The notes under the pieces were generated by a model, which saw nothing but the letters and a program-made list of their open reading frames with translations, was not told where the DNA came from and ran no database searches. Shown one piece after another: positions 18,153-24,998 of a stretch of 64,000 bases of DNA. The stretch covers positions 1 through 64,000 of the forward strand of contig NZ_QVTE01000025.1 of the NCBI RefSeq assembly GCF_003429095.1, given 5' to 3'. Position numbers and translations under genes: made by a program. Position 1 is the stretch's first letter; the number at the start of each line of letters is the position of its first letter. The stretch is from Peribacillus saganii. GTDB lineage: Bacteria; Bacillota; Bacilli; Bacillales; DSM-1321.

Positions 18153-18173
18153 TAAACGTAATAATTACGATTA
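18153..18173. promoter_or_regulatory. Zur box 2
   Basis: ACGTAATAATTACGA (18156-18170) flanked by TAA and TTA differs from the consensus Zur core only at the first base. It lies 172 bp beyond box 1. B. subtilis yciC is also controlled from two Zur boxes. It could alternatively belong to a lost or unseen plus-strand transcript. Confidence 0.7.
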
Positions 18174-18234
18174 AATGAGAAAATTGGAGCGGGGTTAAAA
18201 AAATGAGAATCAATCAGTTCACCCCCTCCCTTCC

Positions 18235-18455
18235 TCAGGCAATAGATTTCATCCCTGTATTGGCATTTTCCTTCGTTTGATTAACTAGCGTTTGCAGTTC
18301 ATTGTTTTGATTAACTAGCGTTTGCAGTTCATTGTTTTGATTAAATAGAATTTTATAAACTGTTCTAGCTTGTTCGGAATCTTGATTGTTGTAAAATATC
18401 AAGCGCTCTACTAAAATCTAAAAATAGCCGTTAAATCTGCGTTATCATTCTTCAT
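18235..18455 (-). pseudogene. Frameshifted small coiled-coil-like gene with internal repeat
   Basis: From ATG at 18455 the frame reads MKNDNADLTAIFRF and stops; a second frame picks up with LVERLIFYNNQDSEQARTVY and runs to a stop at 18235. Joined by a one- or two-base shift near 18412 they give a protein of about 72 residues. The C-terminal part contains the 10-residue unit NNELQTLVNQ twice in tandem, of coiled-coil type. No good ribosome binding site is seen. I do not recognise the family. Confidence 0.4.
18276..18344. repeat. 30-bp tandem repeat (2.3 copies)
   Basis: A 30-bp unit starting TTTGATTAACTAGCGTTTGC is repeated exactly at 18276 and 18306, with a partial third copy at 18336. It encodes a 10-residue repeat in the minus-strand frame described above, so it is probably a coding duplication. 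Confidence 0.85.
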
Positions 18456-18499
18456 GGTGGCCAGATAAGATTAATAGACACAATTGGCAGGTGTAACAA

Positions 18500-19657
18500 A
18501 TGAAATATTTTTTATTTTTCGTCCTCTTAGCCGCTTTTATGGACACTTTTTCACAACTTCCGATTATGTCTCCGTTAGCTCAAGAGCTCGGAGCGAGTTC
18601 ACTTATGACAGGCCTTATCGTTGGGACATATTCTTTTACTAATATGGGCGGGAATATTATTGCCGGTATCCTGATAGATAAAATTGGCCCAAGGAAAGTC
18701 CTGCTTTACGGTTTTGGTGCGACTGGCCTCATTTTGCTTCTATATATATTGGTCCAAACACCGCTCCAATTGTTAACTGTGCGTTTCATCCATGGAGCTA
18801 CTGGCGGATTTCTGGTTCCTGCTGCTTTTACTTATTTGGGTAATGCTGCCGAACAAGAGAATGGAAAAGGAGAATCGATGTCCAAATCTGGAGCTGCGAT
18901 TGGGTTGGCAGCTATTATCGGTCCTGCTTTTGGCGGTATTGTTTCATCGAAAATGGGAGTGGGCTATGTATTTACCATCTTATCTATCCTGCTTATTCTG
19001 ACCGGGATTTTGACAGGACTTCTACTCCCTGAAAACCGTGCTTCCTTTACAGATAAAAAGGATAATGCTACCGGATTGGGACAGCTCGTACCGTTATTTA
19101 CAGACAAAAACCTGAATATGGCTTTTATCGCTTCGTTTTCTTTACTTTTTGCGATGGGAACGCTCGCATACCTGCTCCCCTTCAGGGTGGCCGAACTTAA
19201 TTACCCGCAAAGCTTTGCCGGGATTTTATTAAGTTTTTTTGGATGTGTGGCAATCATCTTATTTATTTTGCCGACACATCGGTTGGTTGCGAAAATCTCT
19301 GCCAGTGCAACTATGATCTTCGGAATGGGGATAATTGGTTTATCCCTTTGCCTATTAAGCCAGGTTGAAGCGTTAGCGAATATGTTTGTAACGATGGGGA
19401 TTTATGGAATTGGTTTTGCCCTTCTATTCCCTAGCATGAGTGCTGCTGTTCTGGAAAATACAGCCAAAGAGAACCGAGGAAAGGCTTTTGGAATCCTTTA
19501 TGCTTTTTTCTCGCTTGGCGTTGTCGCAGGCTCGGCTCTCCTTGGTGCACTGGACACCACTATTCGAAATGGATTTATTACAGGAGGTATTCTCATCTTT
19601 TTGTTTGCAGGAATTATGATGTATCTCTCCTTATCAAAGAAAAATGCATCTTTTTAA
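18500..19657 (+). CDS. MFS transporter (DHA1-like)
   Basis: Polytopic protein of 385 residues with about twelve hydrophobic segments. The MFS loop 2-3 motif is visible as GILIDKIGPRKVLLYG, and motif C-like Gly/Pro-rich sequence as GLAAIIGPAFGGIVS. The start ATG is six bases after AGGTG. Neighbours give no substrate hint apart from the upstream zinc block, which is read in the other direction. Drug or metabolite export is the family norm. Confidence 0.85.
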   Translation: MKYFLFFVLLAAFMDTFSQLPIMSPLAQELGASSLMTGLIVGTYSFTNMGGNIIAGILIDKIGPRKVLLYGFGATGLILLLYILVQTPLQLLTVRFIHGATGGFLVPAAFTYLGNAAEQENGKGESMSKSGAAIGLAAIIGPAFGGIVSSKMGVGYVFTILSILLILTGILTGLLLPENRASFTDKKDNATGLGQLVPLFTDKNLNMAFIASFSLLFAMGTLAYLLPFRVAELNYPQSFAGILLSFFGCVAIILFILPTHRLVAKISASATMIFGMGIIGLSLCLLSQVEALANMFVTMGIYGIGFALLFPSMSAAVLENTAKENRGKAFGILYAFFSLGVVAGSALLGALDTTIRNGFITGGILIFLFAGIMMYLSLSKKNASF

Positions 19658-19702
19658 AAAAAAGCCCCGGGCTGGAGCTTCTACATGTTTACAACACACA
19701 TA

Positions 19703-20182
19703 TTATTTGCCGCTTGCTTGATATTCCTTTTCTTTGTTATCGCTGTATTGAATTTCAAGCTTTATATCTTTATAATCATCTTTCAGTCCAAGGGCTTTCA
19801 CCACTTCTGAAATCACTTCTTCATCCGGAGTTTCAGAGTTAATGTCTAATTTATTTAAAGTGGTATTTAATTTACGCATCGCTTCATCGCCCTCTAGTTT
19901 CTTATTTTCAAGGCCGTCATCGATGGTTGCTTCTGTTTTACTACCCAATGTATCAAATTCGACTTCATAACTTCCCTTCTCATATTCTGCTTCCAGGTCA
20001 AAAACTTTGAAGGTAAAGCCCGCTTCTTTGTTATCCTGTGTTTCTTCATCAGCGCTCGTGTTTTGAGTACTTTCACTTTTTCCGACAGGGGGCGCCGAAT
20101 TTACTTCATCTTTTTCATTACAGCCAGTTAAAAATATCATGGCAGCGAACGGAACGAAAACGATTGTACTTATCTTCTTCAA
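19703..20182 (-). CDS. YusW-like lipoprotein
   Basis: Small exported lipoprotein of 159 residues with lipobox IFLTGCN. After a polar linker rich in Asp, Glu and Ser it has a YusW-type domain (FKVFDLEAEYEKGSYEVEFD, then KLNTTLNKLDI). The family is common in Bacillaceae and has no known function. It converges with the MFS gene upstream on the map. Confidence 0.75.
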   Translation of the reverse strand: MKKISTIVFVPFAAMIFLTGCNEKDEVNSAPPVGKSESTQNTSADEETQDNKEAGFTFKVFDLEAEYEKGSYEVEFDTLGSKTEATIDDGLENKKLEGDEAMRKLNTTLNKLDINSETPDEEVISEVVKALGLKDDYKDIKLEIQYSDNKEKEYQASGK

Positions 20183-20265
20183 TTAATTTCCCTCCCAAAG
20201 AAGTCTTATCCTCTATATTTCCAAAATCTGAATAATTAAACTTTCTGCCTTCTTTTTCTCTTTTT

Positions 20266-20273
20266 AACAAAAA
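20266..20273. repeat. Target site duplication, left copy
   Basis: AACAAAAA directly abuts the left terminal inverted repeat and is repeated exactly at 21054-21061. Its low complexity is a caveat. Confidence 0.55.
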
Positions 20274-20449
20274 GGCTCTGTTAAAGCTCAATGTTGTTTT
20301 TTATTGCCTAATTGTTGTTTTTTTGAATCTCCTACACTTACCCTAATAATATTTGGACTTGGATAAATCTATCATTTTCTTACATTAGTCCAAACATATT
20401 TTTTGTTCTTTTCATAGAAAGGAGTAAAGACAAATTATGAGGTGATTTT

Positions 20450-20944
20450 ATGGGTTGTTCCAAAAAGAAAAAACGGCATTCCAAAAAGAAAAACCGTTGT
20501 AGTAGTTGTAGTAGTTGCTGTTGTCCACCTGTAACCAAACATAAAGAACCATCTGTATGTGAGCAACGACGGGCAGATTTCGCAGCTGCTTCGCCTGTCG
20601 AATTGGGCAATAATTTTCGACTTTATTTTGAAAATACATTAGTAACGAGTACTGTTGCACAGGCCCCCTCTCACTGTGATAACTTAACTGGCGACCCAGA
20701 ATTTGACCTTGCCACAGAAGCGGATTTAAATAATCCCTTTGTTCGGCAAGAACTGAAAGCTCGTTTAACTGCAAATGGAGTCGTATGTTCAATGGTTATT
20801 CATGTTGTGGATGCCGACGGTAATCCAGCTCTGGCAAAAATAAAGCCAGGAAGTAAACGCTTTTATAAAATACTTCCAGTAAAGCCCGTGTCCTGTCTTG
20901 CTACCTGTCTTGCTTTTACACTTTGTGTTGATAACACACCGTAA
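20450..20944 (+). CDS. Cys- and Lys-rich protein of unknown function (possible spore-surface protein)
   Basis: A 164-residue protein. The first 35 residues are very basic and Cys-rich (MGCSKKKKRHSKKK, then RCSSCSSCCCPP), followed by a globular part without membrane segments that contains LVTSTVAQAPSHC and FKILPVKPVSCLATCLAF-like Cys pairs near the C-terminus. It has a good ribosome binding site (GAGGTG, 7 bases before ATG) and a strong terminator. Cys-rich leaders of this sort occur in Bacillus spore coat and exosporium proteins, but I recognise no specific family, so the role is open. It lies wholly inside the inverted-repeat element. Confidence 0.6.
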   Translation: MGCSKKKKRHSKKKNRCSSCSSCCCPPVTKHKEPSVCEQRRADFAAASPVELGNNFRLYFENTLVTSTVAQAPSHCDNLTGDPEFDLATEADLNNPFVRQELKARLTANGVVCSMVIHVVDADGNPALAKIKPGSKRFYKILPVKPVSCLATCLAFTLCVDNTP

Positions 20945-20991
20945 CACCTCACTTTCTCAGCGTTTTTAAAACAGTGGAAATCATACACTTT

Positions 20992-21018
20992 GCCGCCTTT
21001 TCTTAGGCGGTTTTTTTT
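20992..21018 (+). terminator. Terminator of the Cys-rich gene
   Basis: CCGCC and GGCGG arms around a 9-base loop, followed by eight T. Confidence 0.8.
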
Positions 21019-21053
21019 ATTGTCAAGAATCAACAACAATGTTTAACAGAGCC

Positions 21054-21061
21054 AACAAAAA
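21054..21061. repeat. Target site duplication, right copy
   Basis: AACAAAAA immediately after the right inverted repeat; it matches the left copy at 20266-20273. Confidence 0.55.
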
Positions 21062-21182
21062 AGACGTATATAATTTGACAGACGAAGCCTATCATGAGTA
21101 TCTGTGATTTAAAACTTCAAATAGCAAGAATATTTACTATTGTGGTTCGTGTTTTCGTTTACTCTTTAGCTCCAATTTACAT

Positions 21183-21212
21183 AAAAAAGCATTACCTCAA
21201 AAGAAGTAATGC
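21183..21212 (-). terminator. Terminator of the esterase-dioxygenase-DoxX operon
   Basis: GCATTAC and GTAATGC arms with a 10-base loop, followed by six T on the minus strand, shortly after the DoxX stop codon. Confidence 0.75.
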
Positions 21213-21229
21213 ATAAGCTTTTTAATGAA

Positions 21230-21658
21230 TTAATTTATTGCTTTTCCGTTTGCGGTCTCTTTCCCTTTTAAAATCAATTGATCCAGTGCGTAAGTCTTTG
21301 AGCCAGTGATGGCAATTGATAATGCCATAGCCAATAATACTAAATCCAATTCATATCCTGCGGACTGGCCATTTCCTAAAAAGCCTGCAGCTAATTTGAC
21401 TTTTACAATCGCTCCGGCCATCAGCAATACGAACAATCCTGAAACCACTCTGCTAAATAATCCAATCACTAATGCAATTCCGCCAACCACTTCTATTAAA
21501 GCCACACCATAAGCCATAAATTCGGGTAATCCTATGCTTCCAAACCACCCGGCAGTATTTTCAATTCCGCCTTGGAATTTTACTAATCCGTGAATAAAGA
21601 ATGTTATTCCTAATACAACCCTTAAAATCAAATTGCTTATTTCAAACTTTTTTTCCAT
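21230..21658 (-). CDS. DoxX family membrane protein (MhqP-like)
   Basis: A 142-residue protein with four hydrophobic segments; ISNLILRVVLGITFFIHGLV and AYGVALIEVVGGIALVIGLF are typical DoxX blocks. The start is ATG after GGAGG; the frame is open five codons further. In Bacillus, DoxX proteins such as MhqP and CatD take part in resistance to quinones and thiol stress together with ring-cleaving dioxygenases and an esterase. The same three kinds of genes are combined here, so a quinone or catechol detoxification role is likely. Confidence 0.82.
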   Translation of the reverse strand: MEKKFEISNLILRVVLGITFFIHGLVKFQGGIENTAGWFGSIGLPEFMAYGVALIEVVGGIALVIGLFSRVVSGLFVLLMAGAIVKVKLAAGFLGNGQSAGYELDLVLLAMALSIAITGSKTYALDQLILKGKETANGKAIN

Positions 21659-21704
21659 TTTCCCTGCCTCCAATTATTTTAATTGTGATGAATTATTTTT
21701 TCTG

Positions 21705-22493
21705 CTACCTTGACTCTCCAAATTGCCACACACTGTGGCTTAGATTTCCGTAGCGGTAGCTGCGATGTAATAATTTTGCACTTCTTTCCTGTTCGGCTGA
21801 ACCCATTGCATAAAAAAGTGGAATAAAGTGTTCATTCCCATATGGCGGGACCGCAAATTCAGCCGCCGGAGCCAGAGTGCTGTATTTAAACAGGGCTTCC
21901 AGATCCCAAGTATTTATACGTCGTTCCAGCCACTCATCAAAACCAATCGCCCACTGATCGACAGTTCCATCACTAGCCATTGTTATAGCCCCAAGATTAT
22001 GAACGGTTCCTCCGCTCCCAATAATTAAAATGTCATCTTCTCTTAATTGGGATAAAGTCTTTCCTATTTTGTACTGATTCTCTGGTTTGAGATTAGGATT
22101 CACCGACATTGAGATGACTGGAATATCGGCATCCGGATAAAGCATCTTAAGAACCACCCATGCCCCATGATCCAATCCTCGTGCTGTATCAACTTGAAAA
22201 GGAATGCCTTGACTGTCAAACAGGTCTGAAATCACTTTTGTCACTGTCTCATTACCTTTTGCCGGGTACTTAATACGATATAAAGATTCCGGAAATCCGC
22301 CAAAATCATAGATCGTCTCGAATTCATCTACATTGCTCACTTTTTGGATTGATGACTCCCAGTGTGCTGAAAACAGTACAATTGCCTTCGGCTTTGGCAA
22401 AGAAGGCCCTAATAACTGCAAAAACCGAGTATATTCATTATTCTCAATCGCAAGCAGCGGTGCTCCGTGAGCAACAAACAAAGATGGCATCAT
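21705..22493 (-). CDS. Class III extradiol ring-cleavage dioxygenase (DODA/LigB-type)
   Basis: A 262-residue enzyme of the 4,5-DOPA dioxygenase family. The metal-site histidines can be seen in LFVAHGAP, FSAHWES, GLDHGAWV and GSGGTVHNLG. It would open catechol-type rings with O2 using a divalent metal. The start is the ATG-ATG pair behind GGGGAGG. It lies 26 bp after the esterase gene and 46 bp before DoxX. This DODA type differs from the vicinal-oxygen-chelate dioxygenases MhqO and MhqE of the B. subtilis quinone regulon. Confidence 0.85.
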   Translation of the reverse strand: MMPSLFVAHGAPLLAIENNEYTRFLQLLGPSLPKPKAIVLFSAHWESSIQKVSNVDEFETIYDFGGFPESLYRIKYPAKGNETVTKVISDLFDSQGIPFQVDTARGLDHGAWVVLKMLYPDADIPVISMSVNPNLKPENQYKIGKTLSQLREDDILIIGSGGTVHNLGAITMASDGTVDQWAIGFDEWLERRINTWDLEALFKYSTLAPAAEFAVPPYGNEHFIPLFYAMGSAEQERSAKLLHRSYRYGNLSHSVWQFGESR

Positions 22494-22519
22494 ACTGTAC
22501 TTTTCCTCCCCTACCATTC

Positions 22520-23164
22520 TTATTTTTCTAAATCTTGAAGCAGCCATTTTGTAAAATCGAGCTGATTTTTTAATGAAATAGTATGGCCTTCCGGATAGGA
22601 TTGAAAGGTTACATTTGACCCTAACCTTCTGAAAAATTCACTGCTTTCTAATCCCCATTCAAAAGGCAGAATGTTGTCCATTTCCCCGTGAGAAATGAAC
22701 AAAGAAAGCTGGTTAATAGATTTTACGTCATTATTGTCCTTAACAAATCCTGGAATATATCCGCTAAGAGCGATAATACCTCTGATTCGTCTTGCTATTG
22801 TTAATCCAATTGTCATGGATACAATGGCTCCTTGGCTAAAGCCTAGTAAATACAGCTTGCCTTGATCTAATGGATATTGTTCGGTTGCATAATCAATAAA
22901 GCTAATAAGCCGTCGTATTCCTTCATCAAATACTTCTTTATGAGGTTTTCCATAGCCCTGAATCGTAAAAAAGGCAAAGCCTGGCGGCTGTGATAAATGA
23001 CCGCGGATACTAAATATAAAGAATTTTTCCTCCAACCCATCTACAATTGAGAGCATATTTTTTTCCTTACTGCCCATTCCGTGCATAACAAAAAGAGCAG
23101 GATAAGTTTTATTAGGCTCAAATTGAGAAGGTCTTTGCAGTTCGTAAATCATCGGTGAACTCAA
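22520..23164 (-). CDS. Phospholipase/carboxylesterase family alpha/beta hydrolase (MhqD-like)
   Basis: A 214-residue serine hydrolase. The nucleophile is in LLGFSQGAIVS, the acid in FISHGEMDNILP and the histidine in YPEGHTISL. This resembles B. subtilis MhqD, induced by methylhydroquinone and other electrophiles. The start is a TTG seven bases after GGGGGTG. It is the first gene of a three-gene operon with the dioxygenase and DoxX, read away from an XRE-cupin regulator. Confidence 0.83.
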   Translation of the reverse strand: MSSPMIYELQRPSQFEPNKTYPALFVMHGMGSKEKNMLSIVDGLEEKFFIFSIRGHLSQPPGFAFFTIQGYGKPHKEVFDEGIRRLISFIDYATEQYPLDQGKLYLLGFSQGAIVSMTIGLTIARRIRGIIALSGYIPGFVKDNNDVKSINQLSLFISHGEMDNILPFEWGLESSEFFRRLGSNVTFQSYPEGHTISLKNQLDFTKWLLQDLEK

Positions 23165-23198
23165 CCTAAATCACCCCCTCTTTCTCGCTTATTATCTT

Positions 23199-23219
23199 AT
23201 AAGAATAAAATATTCTTAT
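23199..23219. promoter_or_regulatory. Palindromic operator candidate 1
   Basis: A perfect palindrome with arms ATAAGAATA and TATTCTTAT and a 3-bp spacer, 35 bp upstream of the esterase start. It is a candidate operator for the divergent XRE-cupin regulator. Confidence 0.5.
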
Positions 23220-23270
23220 TTGTAAACAAAATAACAAAAAAAATATAGGGAAACTAAGTTGTTTCTCAAT

Positions 23271-23289
23271 ATGAATATTTGTTATTCAT
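23271..23289. promoter_or_regulatory. Palindromic operator candidate 2
   Basis: A perfect palindrome with arms ATGAATA and TATTCAT and a 5-bp spacer, about 90 bp upstream of the regulator start. The half-site resembles that of candidate 1 (A-GAATA), which supports one protein binding both. Confidence 0.5.
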
Positions 23290-23377
23290 AAGATAACAAT
23301 ATCCTTTGTGGATTGTCAACCATAATTTTGCTAATATATAAATATGTTTTTTATTAGGAAACTTTGAGGTGATGATA

Positions 23378-23917
23378 ATGGATATTGGTACCAAGATCCG
23401 CGCGCTCCGAAATAGAAAAAAAATTACCATTGCCCAAATGTGCGAGGGAACAGGTTTATCAAAAGGATTTATTAGCAATGTCGAAAACAATAACACATCA
23501 CCTTCCATTAGTACATTAAGTACAATTGCAGGATTTCTTGGCGTTCCTTTACCCTACCTTCTGCTGGAAAAGAAACAGCACATGCGTGTAGTTCGAAAAG
23601 ATGCTAGAACAAATTCTTCATTCAACAACTTAAAGATCGAGCATTTAAGTTCAAAGGGCGGAATCAGAATGATGATAGTTGAATTCCCCCCAGGAGCCTC
23701 GATTGGAGAGCCCCATTCACATGAGGGAGAAGAATGCCATTTAGTGATGGAAGGAAAAGTTCTGGCGGAACAAGGAGAAGAGTCCTTCATTGTTGAAGAA
23801 GGTGACTCCTTCAGCTGGAATGCAAGTGTCCCGCATTACGTGAAAAACATTGGAGATTCAAAAGCTGTAGTTTTAATCTCGATTTATTCAGACACTGAAT
23901 TGAATGATGTATTATAA
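23378..23917 (+). CDS. XRE-family transcriptional regulator with cupin sensor domain
   Basis: A 180-residue DNA-binding protein. The N-terminal HTH spans about residues 4-60 (IAQMCEGTGLSKGFISNVEN), and the C-terminal cupin_2 domain about 105-170, with metal-site residues in EPHSHEGEECHLVMEGK and VPHYVKN. It starts at ATG six bases after GAGGTG. Such regulators often sense a small metabolite in the cupin and control adjacent catabolic or detoxification genes. The divergent esterase-dioxygenase-DoxX operon and two palindromes between them fit this. Confidence 0.88.
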   Translation: MDIGTKIRALRNRKKITIAQMCEGTGLSKGFISNVENNNTSPSISTLSTIAGFLGVPLPYLLLEKKQHMRVVRKDARTNSSFNNLKIEHLSSKGGIRMMIVEFPPGASIGEPHSHEGEECHLVMEGKVLAEQGEESFIVEEGDSFSWNASVPHYVKNIGDSKAVVLISIYSDTELNDVL

Positions 23918-23930
23918 AAATCGAGCATGG

Positions 23931-24170
23931 TTACAAAGTAAGGGGATTCACCGGAATGCCAGTGATATTGCTGGCTTTTTGGGTAATTATATGACCATAA
24001 TCTTTACTGGAGTACACAGGATAACCAGTACTCTTAGGTGTTTGTGCATACTTGTCGTCAAACTCCGCAGATAAATTATCTGGATAAACCACGTCATAAA
24101 TCTCGATGTCTGCCCTATTTATCCTTCTAATTCTTTGCTTTTCATATTTCCGTATAGACGAGTTACATTT
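23931..24170 (-). pseudogene. Possible C-terminal remnant of an unknown gene
   Basis: An 80-codon open frame without a start codon gives protein-like sequence, for example IRRINRADIEIYDVVYPDNL and YAQTPKSTGYPVYSSKDYGH. It is read against the XRE-cupin gene. I do not recognise the family. It also contains, on the plus strand, a GCCAG/CTGGC hairpin with T5 (23957-23980) that could terminate the regulator gene, so the frame may be incidental. Confidence 0.25.
23957..23980 (+). terminator. Probable terminator of the XRE-cupin gene
   Basis: GCCAG and CTGGC arms with an 8-base loop, followed by five T, 40 bp after the stop codon. Confidence 0.55.
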
Positions 24171-24250
24171 TTATCGATCTAAAAATAGGTTAATAAAAGG
24201 CGGATTAAAAGAGCATCTAACACTCATTTTTTAGCATCGGAGGTATAAGT

Positions 24251-24742
24251 ATGATCAATTTTAATTCATTTCGCGGAACGGTCACGACGATTAGTGACTT
24301 TATGATAAGTGCAGATGATGAAAACGGAGGATGCTATAAGTTATTTACTGTAGAAAATGGATCAGGAGGAATGGTAAATTTCGTAGTGGCCCCATCTACT
24401 TATTTTGTTGACAATGCGATGATATCGGTGGGTGACAGGGTAACAGGATATTATGATGCCAATGCACCTGTTCCTCTAATTTACCCGCCACAATATCGGG
24501 CACTGGTAATGGTCAAAGATAACCCATATCAAAATGTAAAAGTTGATTATTTTAACAATCAGCTAGTTAGCAGTGATGGCATGCTGAAATTAAACCTATC
24601 TTCTAATACGCTAATCGTATTGCCAAACGGGCAAGCCTTTTCAAGAATTCCTGCCAACCGAAATCTAATTGTTATCTATGGTCCATCCACAAAAAGTATC
24701 CCAGCCCAAACAACGCCATATAAAATAATTGTTATGTGTTAA
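24251..24742 (+). CDS. Conserved Firmicute protein of unknown function (163 aa)
   Basis: A soluble protein, probably mostly beta-strand, with no signal peptide. It contains GGMVNFVVAPSTYFVDN, GYYDANAPVPLIYPPQYRAL and a C-terminal IPAQTTPYKIIVMC. I know similar proteins from Bacilli and Clostridia as a conserved unnamed family with no established role. A GGAGGTATAAGT sequence precedes the ATG, and a terminator follows at 24844, so it is monocistronic. Confidence 0.7.
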   Translation: MINFNSFRGTVTTISDFMISADDENGGCYKLFTVENGSGGMVNFVVAPSTYFVDNAMISVGDRVTGYYDANAPVPLIYPPQYRALVMVKDNPYQNVKVDYFNNQLVSSDGMLKLNLSSNTLIVLPNGQAFSRIPANRNLIVIYGPSTKSIPAQTTPYKIIVMC

Positions 24743-24843
24743 GGATGAATTTGGCTCACATAATCGGTAACTCAACTGCCATTCACAGAATTAATCACCG
24801 GTATTCAGCTTTATGTCACTTTTGAGCAACAGCCTTTAGCGAA

Positions 24844-24877
24844 AGCCAGGCAGAGTCATTAATTTGCCTGGCCTTGT
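24844..24877 (+). terminator. Rho-independent terminator
   Basis: GCCAGGCA and TGCCTGGC arms with a 12-base loop, followed by CTTGTT. It ends the transcript of the gene at 24251. Confidence 0.7.
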
Positions 24878-24998
24878 TAATCAGTTATAAAAAGTATATA
24901 CAGTTTTTTGATTTTTTGGGTAAAAGCTATTGTTATTTTACTACTTTGGATATTTGTCTAGTTATCTTTAAAACATAATGGAAAAGTGAGGCATCATT

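Larger units (their letters stand above)
20274..21053. mobile_element. Non-autonomous transposon-like element (~780 bp) with inverted ends and a cargo gene
   Basis: The left end reads GGCTCTGTTAAAGCTCAATG and the right end, read inward on the other strand, GGCTCTGTTAAACATTGTTG: 12 identical outer bases and an imperfect match beyond (both continue into a GTTGTT-type run). Both ends are flanked by AACAAAAA, an 8-bp direct repeat, as expected for a target duplication. There is no transposase inside; the interior holds a Cys-rich gene (20450-20944) and its terminator. It is best explained as a MITE-like passenger mobilised in trans. Family assignment is not possible without a search. Confidence 0.6.

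Noticed and set aside
18203-18280. 25-codon plus-strand ORF downstream of Zur box 2
   Set aside because: It has a possible GGAG site, but it overlaps the better-supported minus-strand coiled-coil remnant and shows no family resemblance.
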